64,000 bases of DNA from Chitinophaga oryziterrae (GCF_009758125.1 NZ_WRXO01000008.1:1-64000); one strand, 5' to 3'. Positions 44,490-53,182 are shown, counted from the first letter of the stretch. The notes: a model not told the origin generated them from the letters alone. Numbers and translations are program-made.

Positions 44490-44694
44490 TTTAGGACGCT
44501 TGCATACCCCTCCTTATTTTTGAAATAAAAAATATCCTACAAAACTGATAAGCTGCAACACTTAAACACCTTGTATCAATAAAATGTCCATTATCATATA
44601 CTTGAACTGAGAAGATTAAAGAACGAAATTTTCCATTTGCTGAATAAGAAAGGAACAGATATATGAGCAACAATCCATAGTAACTGTCAGAAAA

Positions 44695-45096
44695 CTATTT
44701 CACAAAATATTTTCGTCTTACAACTGGTCGTAATAGTATAACCAAAGCTATTAAATAAAATAAACTCGGAAACATTTGTAATAACCTGGCAAGCCAATGG
44801 ATGGATTTTGTGAACTCAGATAATGATTCTGTAAATTGCATTGGTGTAATAGAGGCGCTGAAGCTACCCCAATAAAATACATCTAGAATACCATAAATTA
44901 TAATAGCAATGGCCATAACCCAAGTAAACCAATGTCTGTAAAGTATAACAATTACAAAGTAAAGTGGAACTGAAGCAGATATTAAATCAGACCTGTTCCA
45001 ATATTCATTTTTAATAATAAACCAAAATTGGAATACAGCAATAAAGCTCAGGAAAACAATTAATAGGTATTTGAGAATCTTCAGTATTTTGTTCAT
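44695..45096 (-). CDS. Small four-helix membrane protein, unknown function
   Basis: A 133-residue protein with about four hydrophobic helices: YLLIVFLSFIAVFQFWFII, VPLYFVIVILYRHW, WVMAIAIIIYGILDVFYW and MFPSLFYLIALVILLRP. No conserved motif is recognised. It lies between the direct repeats beside the AAA/DUF4143 gene, on the other strand, in AT-rich DNA. The codon pattern is protein-like; expression is uncertain. Confidence 0.5.
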   Translation of the reverse strand: MNKILKILKYLLIVFLSFIAVFQFWFIIKNEYWNRSDLISASVPLYFVIVILYRHWFTWVMAIAIIIYGILDVFYWGSFSASITPMQFTESLSEFTKSIHWLARLLQMFPSLFYLIALVILLRPVVRRKYFVK

Positions 45097-45301
45097 ACTT
45101 ATTATTATTAGGTATAATAGCCTTTGTCATTCGTCCCTCGACTCGCTTACTTATAGTCTTTGAGGTAGTATAAATGAAGAAAAATATAACCCATCCTTTG
45201 TAAAAACAAATACTCGTCCGTCCTCGAATTTCCCCCATTACCAAAGTACTTTTCAACAATTTATCCTTGCAAATCGAATATTTAATATTATAATTGCAAG
45301 G

Positions 45302-46471
45302 ATGATTACTCGAAAAGCTAAATCTGAAATTATCCAATTATTGGAAGAATTCTCTGCTGTAGGGGTTTTAGGCCCAAGGCAGGTAGGAAAAACTACTTTG
45401 GCAGAGGAAATAGCGGCTTCATTTACACCTGAACCAATTTACCTTGACCTGGAGAGTCCTACTGACAAAGCTAAACTTAACGAGTCAGAAGCATATTTTG
45501 AATTGCACAAAGGCAGACTAATCATTCTTGATGAAATCCAGCGTGTGCCGGAATTATTCCAAATATTACGTGGTGTCATTGACAAACAACGTAGACAAGG
45601 GCATAAAACCGGTCAATTTCTGATTCTGGGATCTGCCTCTCTCGATCTATTAAAACAGTCGTCAGAATCATTAGCAGGACGTATTGCTTATAAGGAACTT
45701 TCCGGCTTAACGGTATCTGAGGTCAATCAAGCTGATCAGGATCAATTATGGTTGCGGGGAGGTTTCCCCGATAGTTTCCTAGCCAGAAATGATCAGGCTA
45801 GTTTACGATGGCGAATGAATTTTATAGGCACCTATCTGGAACGAGACGTTCCTCAATTTGGACCCAGAATACCATCTACAAGTCTACGCTTACTCTGGAC
45901 AATGCTCGCGCATAGTCAGGGAGGACAAGTTAATATAGCACAAATTGGTGCAAATCTTGGTGTAACCGCTCCAACGGCCAAACGTTATATTGAACTATTA
46001 GAAGACCTCCTATTGATCCGCACATTAAGACCATGGGCTGGAAATCTGGGAAAGCGGCTTGTTAAATCGCCCAAGATTTATATCCGTGATAGTGGGCTCA
46101 CACACGCCTTATTAAATCTCGCGACACTGGATGATATTTTAGGACATCCTGTTGTCGGCGCCAGTTGGGAAAGCTTTGTTATTGAGAATCTCCTATCATG
46201 TTTACCTATAGGTGCCACTCCCTGGTTTTATCGTACATCCGCAGGAGCAGAAATAGATTTAGTTATTGAACAAAGTTCCGGCAAAAGATGGGCTATAGAA
46301 ATTAAGAGATCGCTTGCCCCTACTCTATCAAAAGGTTTTCATTTTGGATGTGAGGATATTCAAGCCACTAAAAGCTTTATAGTTTACCCGGGTAAGGATC
46401 GTTTCCCTGCCGCTAATAATGTAACGGTGTTGCCTATAATCGATATGATGAATGAACTGATAAATATGTAG
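45302..46471 (+). CDS. AAA-type ATPase with DUF4143 domain
   Basis: A 389-residue protein of the AAA_14/DUF4143 family. Walker A is GPRQVGKTT (Lys30), Walker B LIILDEIQ (Asp77-Glu78), sensor region FLILGSASLDLLKQ, then a winged-helix-like segment (IGANLGVTAPTAKRYIELLEDLLLI) and a C-terminal DUF4143 part with TSAGAEIDLVIE...WAIEIKRS, a restriction-nuclease-like D...ExK pattern. Such orphan ATPases are widespread, repeated in genomes and sometimes behave as mobile or toxin-antitoxin-linked genes; function is not established. Start at 45302 (MITRKAKSE) follows an AT-rich gap with no clear promoter. Direct repeats bracket it and the small membrane gene. Confidence 0.88.
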   Translation: MITRKAKSEIIQLLEEFSAVGVLGPRQVGKTTLAEEIAASFTPEPIYLDLESPTDKAKLNESEAYFELHKGRLIILDEIQRVPELFQILRGVIDKQRRQGHKTGQFLILGSASLDLLKQSSESLAGRIAYKELSGLTVSEVNQADQDQLWLRGGFPDSFLARNDQASLRWRMNFIGTYLERDVPQFGPRIPSTSLRLLWTMLAHSQGGQVNIAQIGANLGVTAPTAKRYIELLEDLLLIRTLRPWAGNLGKRLVKSPKIYIRDSGLTHALLNLATLDDILGHPVVGASWESFVIENLLSCLPIGATPWFYRTSAGAEIDLVIEQSSGKRWAIEIKRSLAPTLSKGFHFGCEDIQATKSFIVYPGKDRFPAANNVTVLPIIDMMNELINM

Positions 46472-46627
46472 TATTCCCGTTTACATTACTTAGATATTTC
46501 AAGCCCAAAGTAAAGGCAAATGAAGCTCAAATAAGTCGTTTTTTGACCTACAATCCTGCATCTTTTGAGCTACATTCCCGAAGAGACGAATCATCCACCA
46601 CCGACGATATCACATACATATTAGCCT

Positions 46628-46778
46628 TATATATCATTCTAAAATCATTCATCCAGTTCGACATCTGTCCGGCCCGCTGTACAAAAATTATAACGCCTTG
46701 TAAATGAAAATTTACGAGGCTTTTTTGTTTTAATCCCCTGATGGATAAATCGAACCTGGATCTTTTACAATATTAATT
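46628..46778. repeat. Direct repeat, copy B, flanking the ATPase island
   Basis: Second copy of the repeat at 44336-44489, with the same GAAA-loop hairpin (46695-46720 plus six T). Together the copies bracket about 2.1 kb. The rest of the gap (46472-46868) has only tiny ORFs: a 38-codon minus-strand frame at 46548-46664 and a truncated signal-peptide-like start (MKGSTYLLILITIYML) near 46800. Confidence 0.7.
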
Positions 46779-46868
46779 GCTATTCCTTAGCAGCATATAA
46801 ATAGTAATTAGTATCAGCAGATAAGTTGATCCTTTCATATTATCATATCAGTGTGCTATGCGATTTTG

Positions 46869-47774
46869 TTAATTAAACGTTTGCCGGAACTCTAAAGGCG
46901 ATATACTGGTTTTTCTTTTAAACAGCTTATTAAAAGATTGCGGATACTCAAAGCCTAAATGATAGGCGATTTCGGCAACTGACAGACTGGTTACCGATAA
47001 ATATTCCTTCGCTTTTTCGATTAATCTTTCCTGAATATGTTGCTGCGCGCTTTGGCCGGTAAGTGAACGCAAAAGATCGCTTAGATAATGTGGTGAAAGA
47101 TTCAACTGATTTCCTAAGAACTCAACCGTAGGAAGTCCGGACTTTTGGGTTTGGTCCCCATCAAGGTACTCGGTTAACAGCTGGTCCATCCTGGACAATA
47201 TATCGTGATTAACAGCCTTCCTGGTGATAAATTGTCTTTCATAAAAACGATTACTATAATTCAATAACAAATCGATCTGGGAAAGAATGATATTCTGTGT
47301 ATGCTTGTCTATATGCTGATACTCCTGATCAATCTTCAGAAAAATATCTTCAATATCTTTTTCCTCCTTTTCTGAAAGATGCAGTGCTTCATTAATGGCG
47401 TAGGAAAAGAACCCGTAATTTTTGATAGTAGCCGCAAGCGGATGTTTGTAAAGAAAATCAGGGTGGATCAGCAACGCATACCCTGATGCGGAGCTAAAGA
47501 TATCAGTTTGTGAAGGATCAAGTGACATGATTTGCCTGGGAGCAATGAAAGTCATTACACCTTTATCGTAGTCGTAATATTTCTGGCCGTATTTCGTTTT
47601 TCCGCCAATATTCTTTTTCAGTGATATGCAGTAAAAATTCACTGAAAAGTTTTGCCATACAGCAGGATCAGTAAAACGCATATCCGAAATGCGGATGACG
47701 CTTACCAACGGGTGCAACGGCTCCGGCAAAGATACCAGGCGATGCTTTTCTGATATGGAATTGATAACCTTCAT
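46869..47774 (-). CDS. AraC family transcriptional regulator
   Basis: A 301-residue regulator: N-terminal cupin-like sensor (about 1-180) and C-terminal AraC domain with two helix-turn-helix motifs (about 205-301): LGNQLNLSPHYLSDLLRSL and VAEIAYHLGFEYPQSFNKLF, ending TSISPLEFRQ. Adjacent and downstream of the SDR gene on the same strand (63 bases between), so it probably controls that gene; AraC-SDR pairs of this kind are frequent in Bacteroidota and often react to electrophiles or short-chain aldehydes/ketones. Ligand not known. Confidence 0.92.
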   Translation of the reverse strand: MKVINSISEKHRLVSLPEPLHPLVSVIRISDMRFTDPAVWQNFSVNFYCISLKKNIGGKTKYGQKYYDYDKGVMTFIAPRQIMSLDPSQTDIFSSASGYALLIHPDFLYKHPLAATIKNYGFFSYAINEALHLSEKEEKDIEDIFLKIDQEYQHIDKHTQNIILSQIDLLLNYSNRFYERQFITRKAVNHDILSRMDQLLTEYLDGDQTQKSGLPTVEFLGNQLNLSPHYLSDLLRSLTGQSAQQHIQERLIEKAKEYLSVTSLSVAEIAYHLGFEYPQSFNKLFKRKTSISPLEFRQTFN

Positions 47775-47797
47775 TTTGCTTATTTTACAAATTTACA

Positions 47798-47829
47798 ACC
47801 GGCAACCGGCTTTTCGGCGAGTTGCCGGT
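47798..47829. terminator. Hairpin between SDR and AraC genes
   Basis: ACCGGCAAC/GTTGCCGGT 9-bp stem with a 14-base loop. No T-run on the minus strand; on the plus strand GTTTTAAA follows. It may limit read-through from the SDR gene into the AraC gene. Confidence 0.4.
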
Positions 47830-47837
47830 GTTTTAAA

Positions 47838-48650
47838 TCAATAACCTAAGAACTGCTTTCTGATCTCTTTTCTGAATTCTTCACTTCCAAGCTCTAAACG
47901 GCGTGCGTACATCGCTTTTGAATCTTCGCCTGTAACATATCGAATCTGGTCCTTACCATCTGTAGCAGCTTCATAAACGATCTCAGCAATTTGTTCGGGA
48001 GATGCCGCCGCATGCATCATCGAATCGGTCATGGCGAATAACTTATCCTCTAAACTTTTATAGGCCGGGTGTAAGTTCCTGTCAAGGGACCTGTTTAAAA
48101 AATCAGTTGCGATACCACCCGGAGCGACTGTTTTGATGCCAATATTATGCAAACCCAGTTCAAACGACATGCTTTCAGACCAGCCTTCAATTCCAAACTT
48201 GGTAGCATGGTAAATGGAATGTAAAGGAAATCCCAAAAATCCGCCCATGGAGGTTGTGCTGATAAATAATCCGCTTTTCCTTTCCCTTAAATGCGGGATG
48301 AAAGCATGTGTTACCCGTATCACACCCAACAAGTTAGTGTTGATTTGCCTTAAAATCTGTTCATCGCTAAATGCTTCCATTGCGCCCATTAAACCGTAAC
48401 CCGCGTTATTAAACACTACATCAATCGCATATAACGAAATGGCTTTTGCAACGGTGTTGTTGATTTGCTCAAGGTTAGTCACGTCCAGCGGTAAAAGTGT
48501 TATATTTTCAAATTGATTAAGCTCAGTTTCCTTTTCGGGATTTCGCATAGTTGCGATAACATTCCAACCTCTTGATTGAAATAGTTTAGCTGTAGCTTTA
48601 CCCAAACCTGCTGAAGCGCCTGTTATAAATATGGTTTTGTTCATTTTCAT
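47838..48650 (-). CDS. Short-chain dehydrogenase/reductase
   Basis: A 270-residue classical SDR: NAD(P) motif TGASAGLGK (10-18), NNAGYG (about 81-86), catalytic Tyr147 and Lys151 in YHATK with the serine in STTSMGG. VAPGGIATDF and the extended C-terminus match the SDR5-like group of uncharacterised oxidoreductases. The TMRNP pattern after strand 2 favours NADPH. Substrate unknown. Transcribed just before the AraC gene. Met3 is an alternative start. Confidence 0.92.
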   Translation of the reverse strand: MKMNKTIFITGASAGLGKATAKLFQSRGWNVIATMRNPEKETELNQFENITLLPLDVTNLEQINNTVAKAISLYAIDVVFNNAGYGLMGAMEAFSDEQILRQINTNLLGVIRVTHAFIPHLRERKSGLFISTTSMGGFLGFPLHSIYHATKFGIEGWSESMSFELGLHNIGIKTVAPGGIATDFLNRSLDRNLHPAYKSLEDKLFAMTDSMMHAAASPEQIAEIVYEAATDGKDQIRYVTGEDSKAMYARRLELGSEEFRKEIRKQFLGY

Positions 48651-48741
48651 AGTTTATAATTTACATTGCAAAAATCCGGTAATTATCATCGGAGTGTGTT
48701 TCCAAACCGGGCATAGTTGTATCCAAATTGCAGGTTGTTAT

Positions 48742-49015
48742 TTATATTTGCTGGAAGAATTCTCTGCTATAGGGGAATGAACTGCTGTCTTTTAGCAAAG
48801 GAATATACATGCCTGTCATACCATTGCCTGCCTGTTTGGGCTGGATTATTTTTACAATGATATTATTGATGGCATCGTATCTGTAATAGTTTTTATCGAC
48901 TGATATCAGCGGGTAAGGTTAAAGCAATCCTTCCTATCCGGAATACTTTTTCACGATTCTCCAGCTTACAATACGTAAGCAGGAGCAGAAGTAATAAAAC
49001 GATTGAGTAACGCAT
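48742..49015 (-). pseudogene. Frameshifted small lipoprotein gene
   Basis: On the minus strand MRYSIVLLLLLLTYCKLENRE gives a lipoprotein signal peptide with a cysteine at residue 16 and continues to LTLPADISR, then a stop. Skipping one base at that point restores a second open frame, DKNYYRYDAINNIIVKI ... GMYIPLLKDSSSF ... REFFQQI, to a stop at 48742. The 274-base span is one base over a multiple of three, as expected for a single-base frameshift in a gene of about 90 codons. Family unknown. Confidence 0.65.
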
Positions 49016-49032
49016 GATTTTTTATTATCGGA

Positions 49033-49140
49033 TCACTTAATATTAGTATCAATAAGCCATTCCCCAAGTATTGATCTGTTATCTCCCGGAACACCTGGCA
49101 AATTTTTATATCCCCCTGTATTATATCCTTTTATAAAACC
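49033..49140 (-). pseudogene. C-terminal gene fragment upstream of the frameshifted lipoprotein
   Basis: A 35-codon frame with no start codon, GYNTGGYKNLPGVPGDNRS ILGEWLIDTNIK, ends 17 bases before the ATG of the frameshifted lipoprotein. It reads like the end of an upstream cistron in the same decayed operon. Family not recognised. The flanks 48651-48741 and 49141-49238 hold nothing else I can identify. Confidence 0.45.
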
Positions 49141-49238
49141 TCATATTCATTTCTTTTGTGCTGGAGTAAGATTTACAGATCGGTTATTAGGGTTAAATTG
49201 AAGTCTAAAAGATCCGTTTGGGGGTGAGGAGATTCCTC

Positions 49239-50129
49239 TTAAGAGTTAATTTCAAGCTTATATCCTTTGCCGCGAATAACAACAATTTTGATATTCGGAT
49301 CACATTCCAATTTTTTCCTAAGTTTTGATATGAACATATCCAGACTGCGCCCCACAATAACTCCTTCATCTTCCCATATCTCTTTTTGCAGCCGGCTTCG
49401 CTCTATGATCTCATTGGGAGAAAGCGCGAAAATGAGGAGTACACGGGTTTCCGTTCCGGTCAGGTCTATTGTTTTTTCATTTATTATCAGCTTTCGATTC
49501 TTCGCATCGAACAACACCGAGCCCAAAGTGAACATATTAGCATACTGACTGTCAGGTAAAGCTCTTCGCGGCTTAACAGATCTCAAAAAAATAAAACCAA
49601 CAAATGCTAAAAATGACAGGCTACCCAGAAGATATCTATTCTTTGCTGTATTTATTCCTGTCGGTTTGAATTTAATGTTGATCATGTAACATCCTCTGGG
49701 TTGCTCTCTTCCTATACATGCTACAATATCATCTTTTTTATTTTTGGATATAGCGTATCCATAGGCTACACTGGAGTTGCCGCAGTTCAGAACGTTGACA
49801 ACATAATCACGTGCGAGCGGGTCTTTGGCCAACAAACGCCGGGTAGTATTCACCAGGGAGCCCGGTTGAAAAGTAAGATCATTCTCAAACCTGATCTGGT
49901 ATTCATTTTCTGCGATCTTTTTTACCGGAAGTACCCGTGATGTACTGTCTCCCGACTGTAGGAGTATTTCATGTCCGATCCTGCGGAGTAAAACTTCCCT
50001 TCTGGAGATATCAAAATCGTCACTATCCCCCATACTGAAAGCCACACAGATTACAGAGATAAACAAGAGTAGTATCAATGCGAACAGGTATTTGCGTTTT
50101 CCGGAGAGGATATTTCGACTAAGATGCAT
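49239..50129 (-). CDS. Membrane-anchored winged-helix transcription regulator
   Basis: A 296-residue protein with membrane helices at about 13-33 and 166-183 enclosing a periplasmic domain of some 130 residues with three cysteines, followed by a cytoplasmic OmpR/PhoB-type winged helix (about 200-296: LTGTETRVLLIFALSPNEIIERSRLQKEIW, RSLDMFISKLRKKL, IVVIRGKGYKLE). It is a one-component sensor that binds DNA directly from the membrane, analogous to ToxR/CadC but with the DNA-binding domain at the C-terminus. Target genes are unknown; the operon remnants directly downstream may once have been regulated by it. Confidence 0.82.
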   Translation of the reverse strand: MHLSRNILSGKRKYLFALILLLFISVICVAFSMGDSDDFDISRREVLLRRIGHEILLQSGDSTSRVLPVKKIAENEYQIRFENDLTFQPGSLVNTTRRLLAKDPLARDYVVNVLNCGNSSVAYGYAISKNKKDDIVACIGREQPRGCYMINIKFKPTGINTAKNRYLLGSLSFLAFVGFIFLRSVKPRRALPDSQYANMFTLGSVLFDAKNRKLIINEKTIDLTGTETRVLLIFALSPNEIIERSRLQKEIWEDEGVIVGRSLDMFISKLRKKLECDPNIKIVVIRGKGYKLEINS

Positions 50130-50481
50130 AGCGTTAAGCTTTTATTTACAAAGTTCACATTTTTATTTACAATCCAAATTCCCCGCGCTGAAAGATATCA
50201 AAGTAATTTCGCTCAATCAAATTGATAGGATATGAAAAATAAAAGAAAGGTTTTGTCCGGTCTGATTATCATGCCAGTTTTTATTAAGAAATGAACAAGG
50301 AAAGCTGCATTGACCGGTATTGGAACCGTGCAGCTGTCGCCAATATAAATACGTTATCGAAACAAATTGAAATAATGATGAGTAAATCCAACAGAACAAT
50401 TATTCAGACTGTTTTCCTTGGAGTCTTTATCATCTGAACTCTCTTTATCCAAAGTAGCGTTGTAAGAAAAGTTCATCAGTT

Positions 50482-50652
50482 ATGGCCATAATGAAATGCA
50501 TAATGACCAGCGCAGGCGTCCTGTTTTTATTGCTGCTGACGGGATTAATGTCAGGTCATGTACAAATAAAACCATTAAATGGAAAGGTCATTGATACTAT
50601 GAGTTTTAAGTCGCGTTGTTGCGCAGCAGCATTAAAGACCGTTAATTACTAA
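50482..50652 (+). CDS. Small exported ORF, possibly a truncated gene
   Basis: A 56-codon frame: MAIMKCIMTSAGVLFLLL gives a signal peptide, followed by a short hydrophilic part with two adjacent cysteines. No family. Two similar signal-peptide-like starts that stop early lie nearby on the plus strand (MKNKRKVLSGLIIMPVF near 50231 and MMSKSNRTIIQTVFLGVFII near 50377), suggesting a graveyard of exported-protein genes in 50130-50727. Confidence 0.35.
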   Translation: MAIMKCIMTSAGVLFLLLLTGLMSGHVQIKPLNGKVIDTMSFKSRCCAAALKTVNY

Positions 50653-50727
50653 TGAGTGCCTTTCTCAATTCAATAACCTTTCCACTAAGCAATGTATGAA
50701 TCTCAGGAAGAGGACCGTTTACATGCC

Positions 50728-51183
50728 TCAAAAATGGTATAGAAACACCACATCACCCGTGTAAGCCGGTTTTGTCTTACCCTTAATACTGAGCGTGGCG
50801 CCAATTATCACTTTCGTGACACCTCTTAAATCGACTATAGATCTGAGTTTCGCTTTCAATTGAACTTCATCGTTCACAAGTACCGCCTGGCCGAACTTAA
50901 ACTGCTCTATACCATAGTTTATTTCCATTTTAACATTGCGGATCTCTGCAATTTGCTTCCATAGATAGGGGATTAACGACAACGTCAAATAACCATGAGC
51001 AATAGTGCTTTTGAAAGGCCCTTCATTTTTTGCTCTTTCCTCATCGCAATGGATCCACTGATGATCAAGCGTTGCATCCGCAAATTTATTGATCTGTTCC
51101 TGATCTATTTTATGCCATTGAGAACTGCCTATTTCTTTACCCTCGTATGCTTGATATTCTGCGAAACTATTGACGATTACCAT
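50728..51183 (-). CDS. MaoC-like (R)-specific enoyl-CoA hydratase / dehydratase
   Basis: A 151-residue hot-dog protein with the MaoC dehydratase motif: DATLDHQWIHCDEERA supplies the catalytic Asp and His, followed by STIAHGYLTLSL. It would hydrate trans-2-enoyl-CoA to (R)-3-hydroxyacyl-CoA, or be a nodulation-protein-N-like hydratase of the same fold. No other fatty-acid gene is next to it. Upstream on the same strand lies an ATPase fragment. Confidence 0.88.
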   Translation of the reverse strand: MVIVNSFAEYQAYEGKEIGSSQWHKIDQEQINKFADATLDHQWIHCDEERAKNEGPFKSTIAHGYLTLSLIPYLWKQIAEIRNVKMEINYGIEQFKFGQAVLVNDEVQLKAKLRSIVDLRGVTKVIIGATLSIKGKTKPAYTGDVVFLYHF

Positions 51184-51206
51184 AATTTTCCGTTTATTAA
51201 TTAAAG

Positions 51207-51419
51207 TTACAAGAAAATTGCAGCAGTTTCCAAAAGGCTATGATTATAAAACCAGGTATGATCTGCTGTTATATAAAGTGCGGAGGAAGGTAAGCCGATA
51301 TCAAATTTCAGGTGTTGCAATAGTAATAAGGTGGTCTTTCCCGCGCCTCGCGGCCATTTTATGCCTCCCATCCGTTGCTTCCAGATAATATCACGCCTGA
51401 AAATATTGGTCGTAATACG
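51207..51419 (-). pseudogene. N-terminal fragment of an AAA_14/DUF4143 ATPase
   Basis: Seventy minus-strand codons read RDIIWKQRMGGIKWPRGAGKTTLLLLQHLKF ... SALYITADHTWFYNHSLLETA, then hit a stop. This is the Walker A region (PRGAGKTT) and following strand-helix of the AAA_14 family, whose members continue for about 300 more residues. An in-frame stop also lies just upstream of the fragment. It differs clearly in sequence from the intact ATPase at 45302. Confidence 0.75.
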
Positions 51420-51547
51420 CTATCCTCAAATTCAAATAAAATATGTATAAAATATCGTTGGGAAAGGCATTTTATTTATTAAGGCATTCATTAGATTTAA
51501 AATATTTGCTTTTTTATTCCCTATTCTATAATTTTACATAACTGGTT

Positions 51548-52519
51548 ATGAAATCAATTATGTTTATGAAACTATTTGAAAAAACAGGTAAGATGGCTTT
51601 GGGGAGCAGGCTACGTCTGATGACCGCAAGGATAACAGATGATGCTGCTATGATTTACGGGTTATATGGCGTGGAATTTTCCCCTAAATGGTTCCCGGTG
51701 TTTTTTGTTCTCTCGGAAGACGGAGAAAATACGATTACCGAAATCGCTAATGAAATTGGCCATTCACAGCCTTCCGTCAGCAAGATAATTCAGGAAATGA
51801 CGGCGGCCGGACTGGTCCAGGAAAACCGGGAATCTCCGGATAAACGGCGGAATGTTGTAGCATTAACAAAAAAGGGAAAGAAGGTTTCAGAGCGGATCAA
51901 GGTACAATGCGCCGATGTGGATGCTGCCATTGAAAGCATTATTTCCGAAGCCAGGCACAACCTTTGGGAAGCGATCGAAGAATGGGAGTTTTTGCTGGAA
52001 CAAAAGTCGTTGTTGAGAAGAGTGCAGGAGCAAAAGAAACTGCGCGAAAGTAAAGATGTGCAGATCGTGAATTATGAAGACCAATATCAGGCGGCCTTTA
52101 AGTCGCTCAACGAGGAATGGATCTCCACATATTTCCAAATGGAAGAAGCGGATTACAAGGCTTTGGACAATCCCAAAGGATATATTCTGGACAAAGGCGG
52201 AAAGATATTTGTAGCGCTGTACAACAATGAACCTGTCGGTGTTTGTGCACTGATCAAAATGAACGACCCTGATTACGACTTTGAGCTGGCAAAAATGGCC
52301 GTCTCCCCCAAAATTCAGGGTAAAAGTGTTGGCTGGTTGCTTGGCCAGGCAGTTGTAAATGCAGCAAAAGAGCTGGGGGCATCCAGGATTTACCTGGAAA
52401 GTAATACAGCTTTGAAACCCGCCATCAACCTGTATCAGAAGTTAGGGTTCAAGAAAGTGGTTGGCAGGTCCACACCCTATGAACGCTGCAATATTCAGAT
52501 GGAATTACAATTGATGTAA
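51548..52519 (+). CDS. MarR-type regulator fused to a GNAT acetyltransferase
   Basis: A 323-residue fusion: MarR winged helix in about 40-130 (TEIANEIGHSQPSVSKI as recognition part, NRESPDKRRNVVALTKKGKK as wing) and a GNAT domain in about 175-323 (acetyl-CoA loop IQGKSVGWLLGQAV, then YLESNTALKPAINLYQKLGF). Such MarR-GNAT proteins are known in bacteria; acetylation targets are unknown. It starts a run of plus-strand genes, 15 bases before the Crp-type regulator. A weak TTTG-N20-TAATTTTA promoter match lies at 51505-51536. Confidence 0.9.
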   Translation: MKSIMFMKLFEKTGKMALGSRLRLMTARITDDAAMIYGLYGVEFSPKWFPVFFVLSEDGENTITEIANEIGHSQPSVSKIIQEMTAAGLVQENRESPDKRRNVVALTKKGKKVSERIKVQCADVDAAIESIISEARHNLWEAIEEWEFLLEQKSLLRRVQEQKKLRESKDVQIVNYEDQYQAAFKSLNEEWISTYFQMEEADYKALDNPKGYILDKGGKIFVALYNNEPVGVCALIKMNDPDYDFELAKMAVSPKIQGKSVGWLLGQAVVNAAKELGASRIYLESNTALKPAINLYQKLGFKKVVGRSTPYERCNIQMELQLM

Positions 52520-52534
52520 TCTTAATCGGTCAAC

Positions 52535-53110
52535 ATGGAAGCGAAAGAAATATTAAAGGAACATATCGCTAAAACCGCTTCATTAACGGATGAACAGTTC
52601 GATTATTTCTATTCTCATTTTAAATTGCTTACCTATAAGAAAGGACAAACCCTGGTTACAGAAGGGGATAAAGTTGATTGTGAATATTTTGTGCTCTCCG
52701 GCTGTTTAAAGGCATTTTTTATCAATGATGATATCAAAATGTACATCTTACAGTTTGCCATGCCCACCTGGTGGACATCAGACTATAATGCACTTTACAG
52801 TAACGCCAGAGCAACTATCAATATAGACTGCATCACAGATGTGGAAGTGCTTTGCCTTTCAAGTGCTGACAGGGAAAAACTCTGTGATGAAATACACCAG
52901 GTAGAACATTTCTTCCGATGGAGGACAAACAGAGGGTATGTCGCCTCTCAAAAAAGACTGTTGTCATTTATGAACAACGATGCGAAGAAACGATATGAAG
53001 AACTCCTGGCATTATATCCTCAATTATATAACCTGGTCCCAAAACACCTGATCGCTGCTTACCTGGGTATCAGCAGGGAAACATTAAGCAGACTTTACAG
53101 CGCTCACTAA
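52535..53110 (+). CDS. Crp/Fnr-family transcriptional regulator
   Basis: A 191-residue regulator with a cyclic-nucleotide-binding fold (about 15-120: YKKGQTLVTEGDKVDCEYFVLSGCLKAFF) and a short C-terminal helix-turn-helix (PKHLIAAYLGISRETLSRL). The cAMP-contact arginine-serine motif is not obvious, as usual for the many Bacteroidota Crp-like proteins, so the effector is unknown. The next gene, yceI-like, starts 72 bases downstream; this regulator likely governs the following cluster. Confidence 0.9.
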   Translation: MEAKEILKEHIAKTASLTDEQFDYFYSHFKLLTYKKGQTLVTEGDKVDCEYFVLSGCLKAFFINDDIKMYILQFAMPTWWTSDYNALYSNARATINIDCITDVEVLCLSSADREKLCDEIHQVEHFFRWRTNRGYVASQKRLLSFMNNDAKKRYEELLALYPQLYNLVPKHLIAAYLGISRETLSRLYSAH

Positions 53111-53182
53111 AATGTGATGTACATCACGTAACTACTGTCCAATTCCTTACGTCCTTTGTGTGGTAATAAAAACACAAACAAA

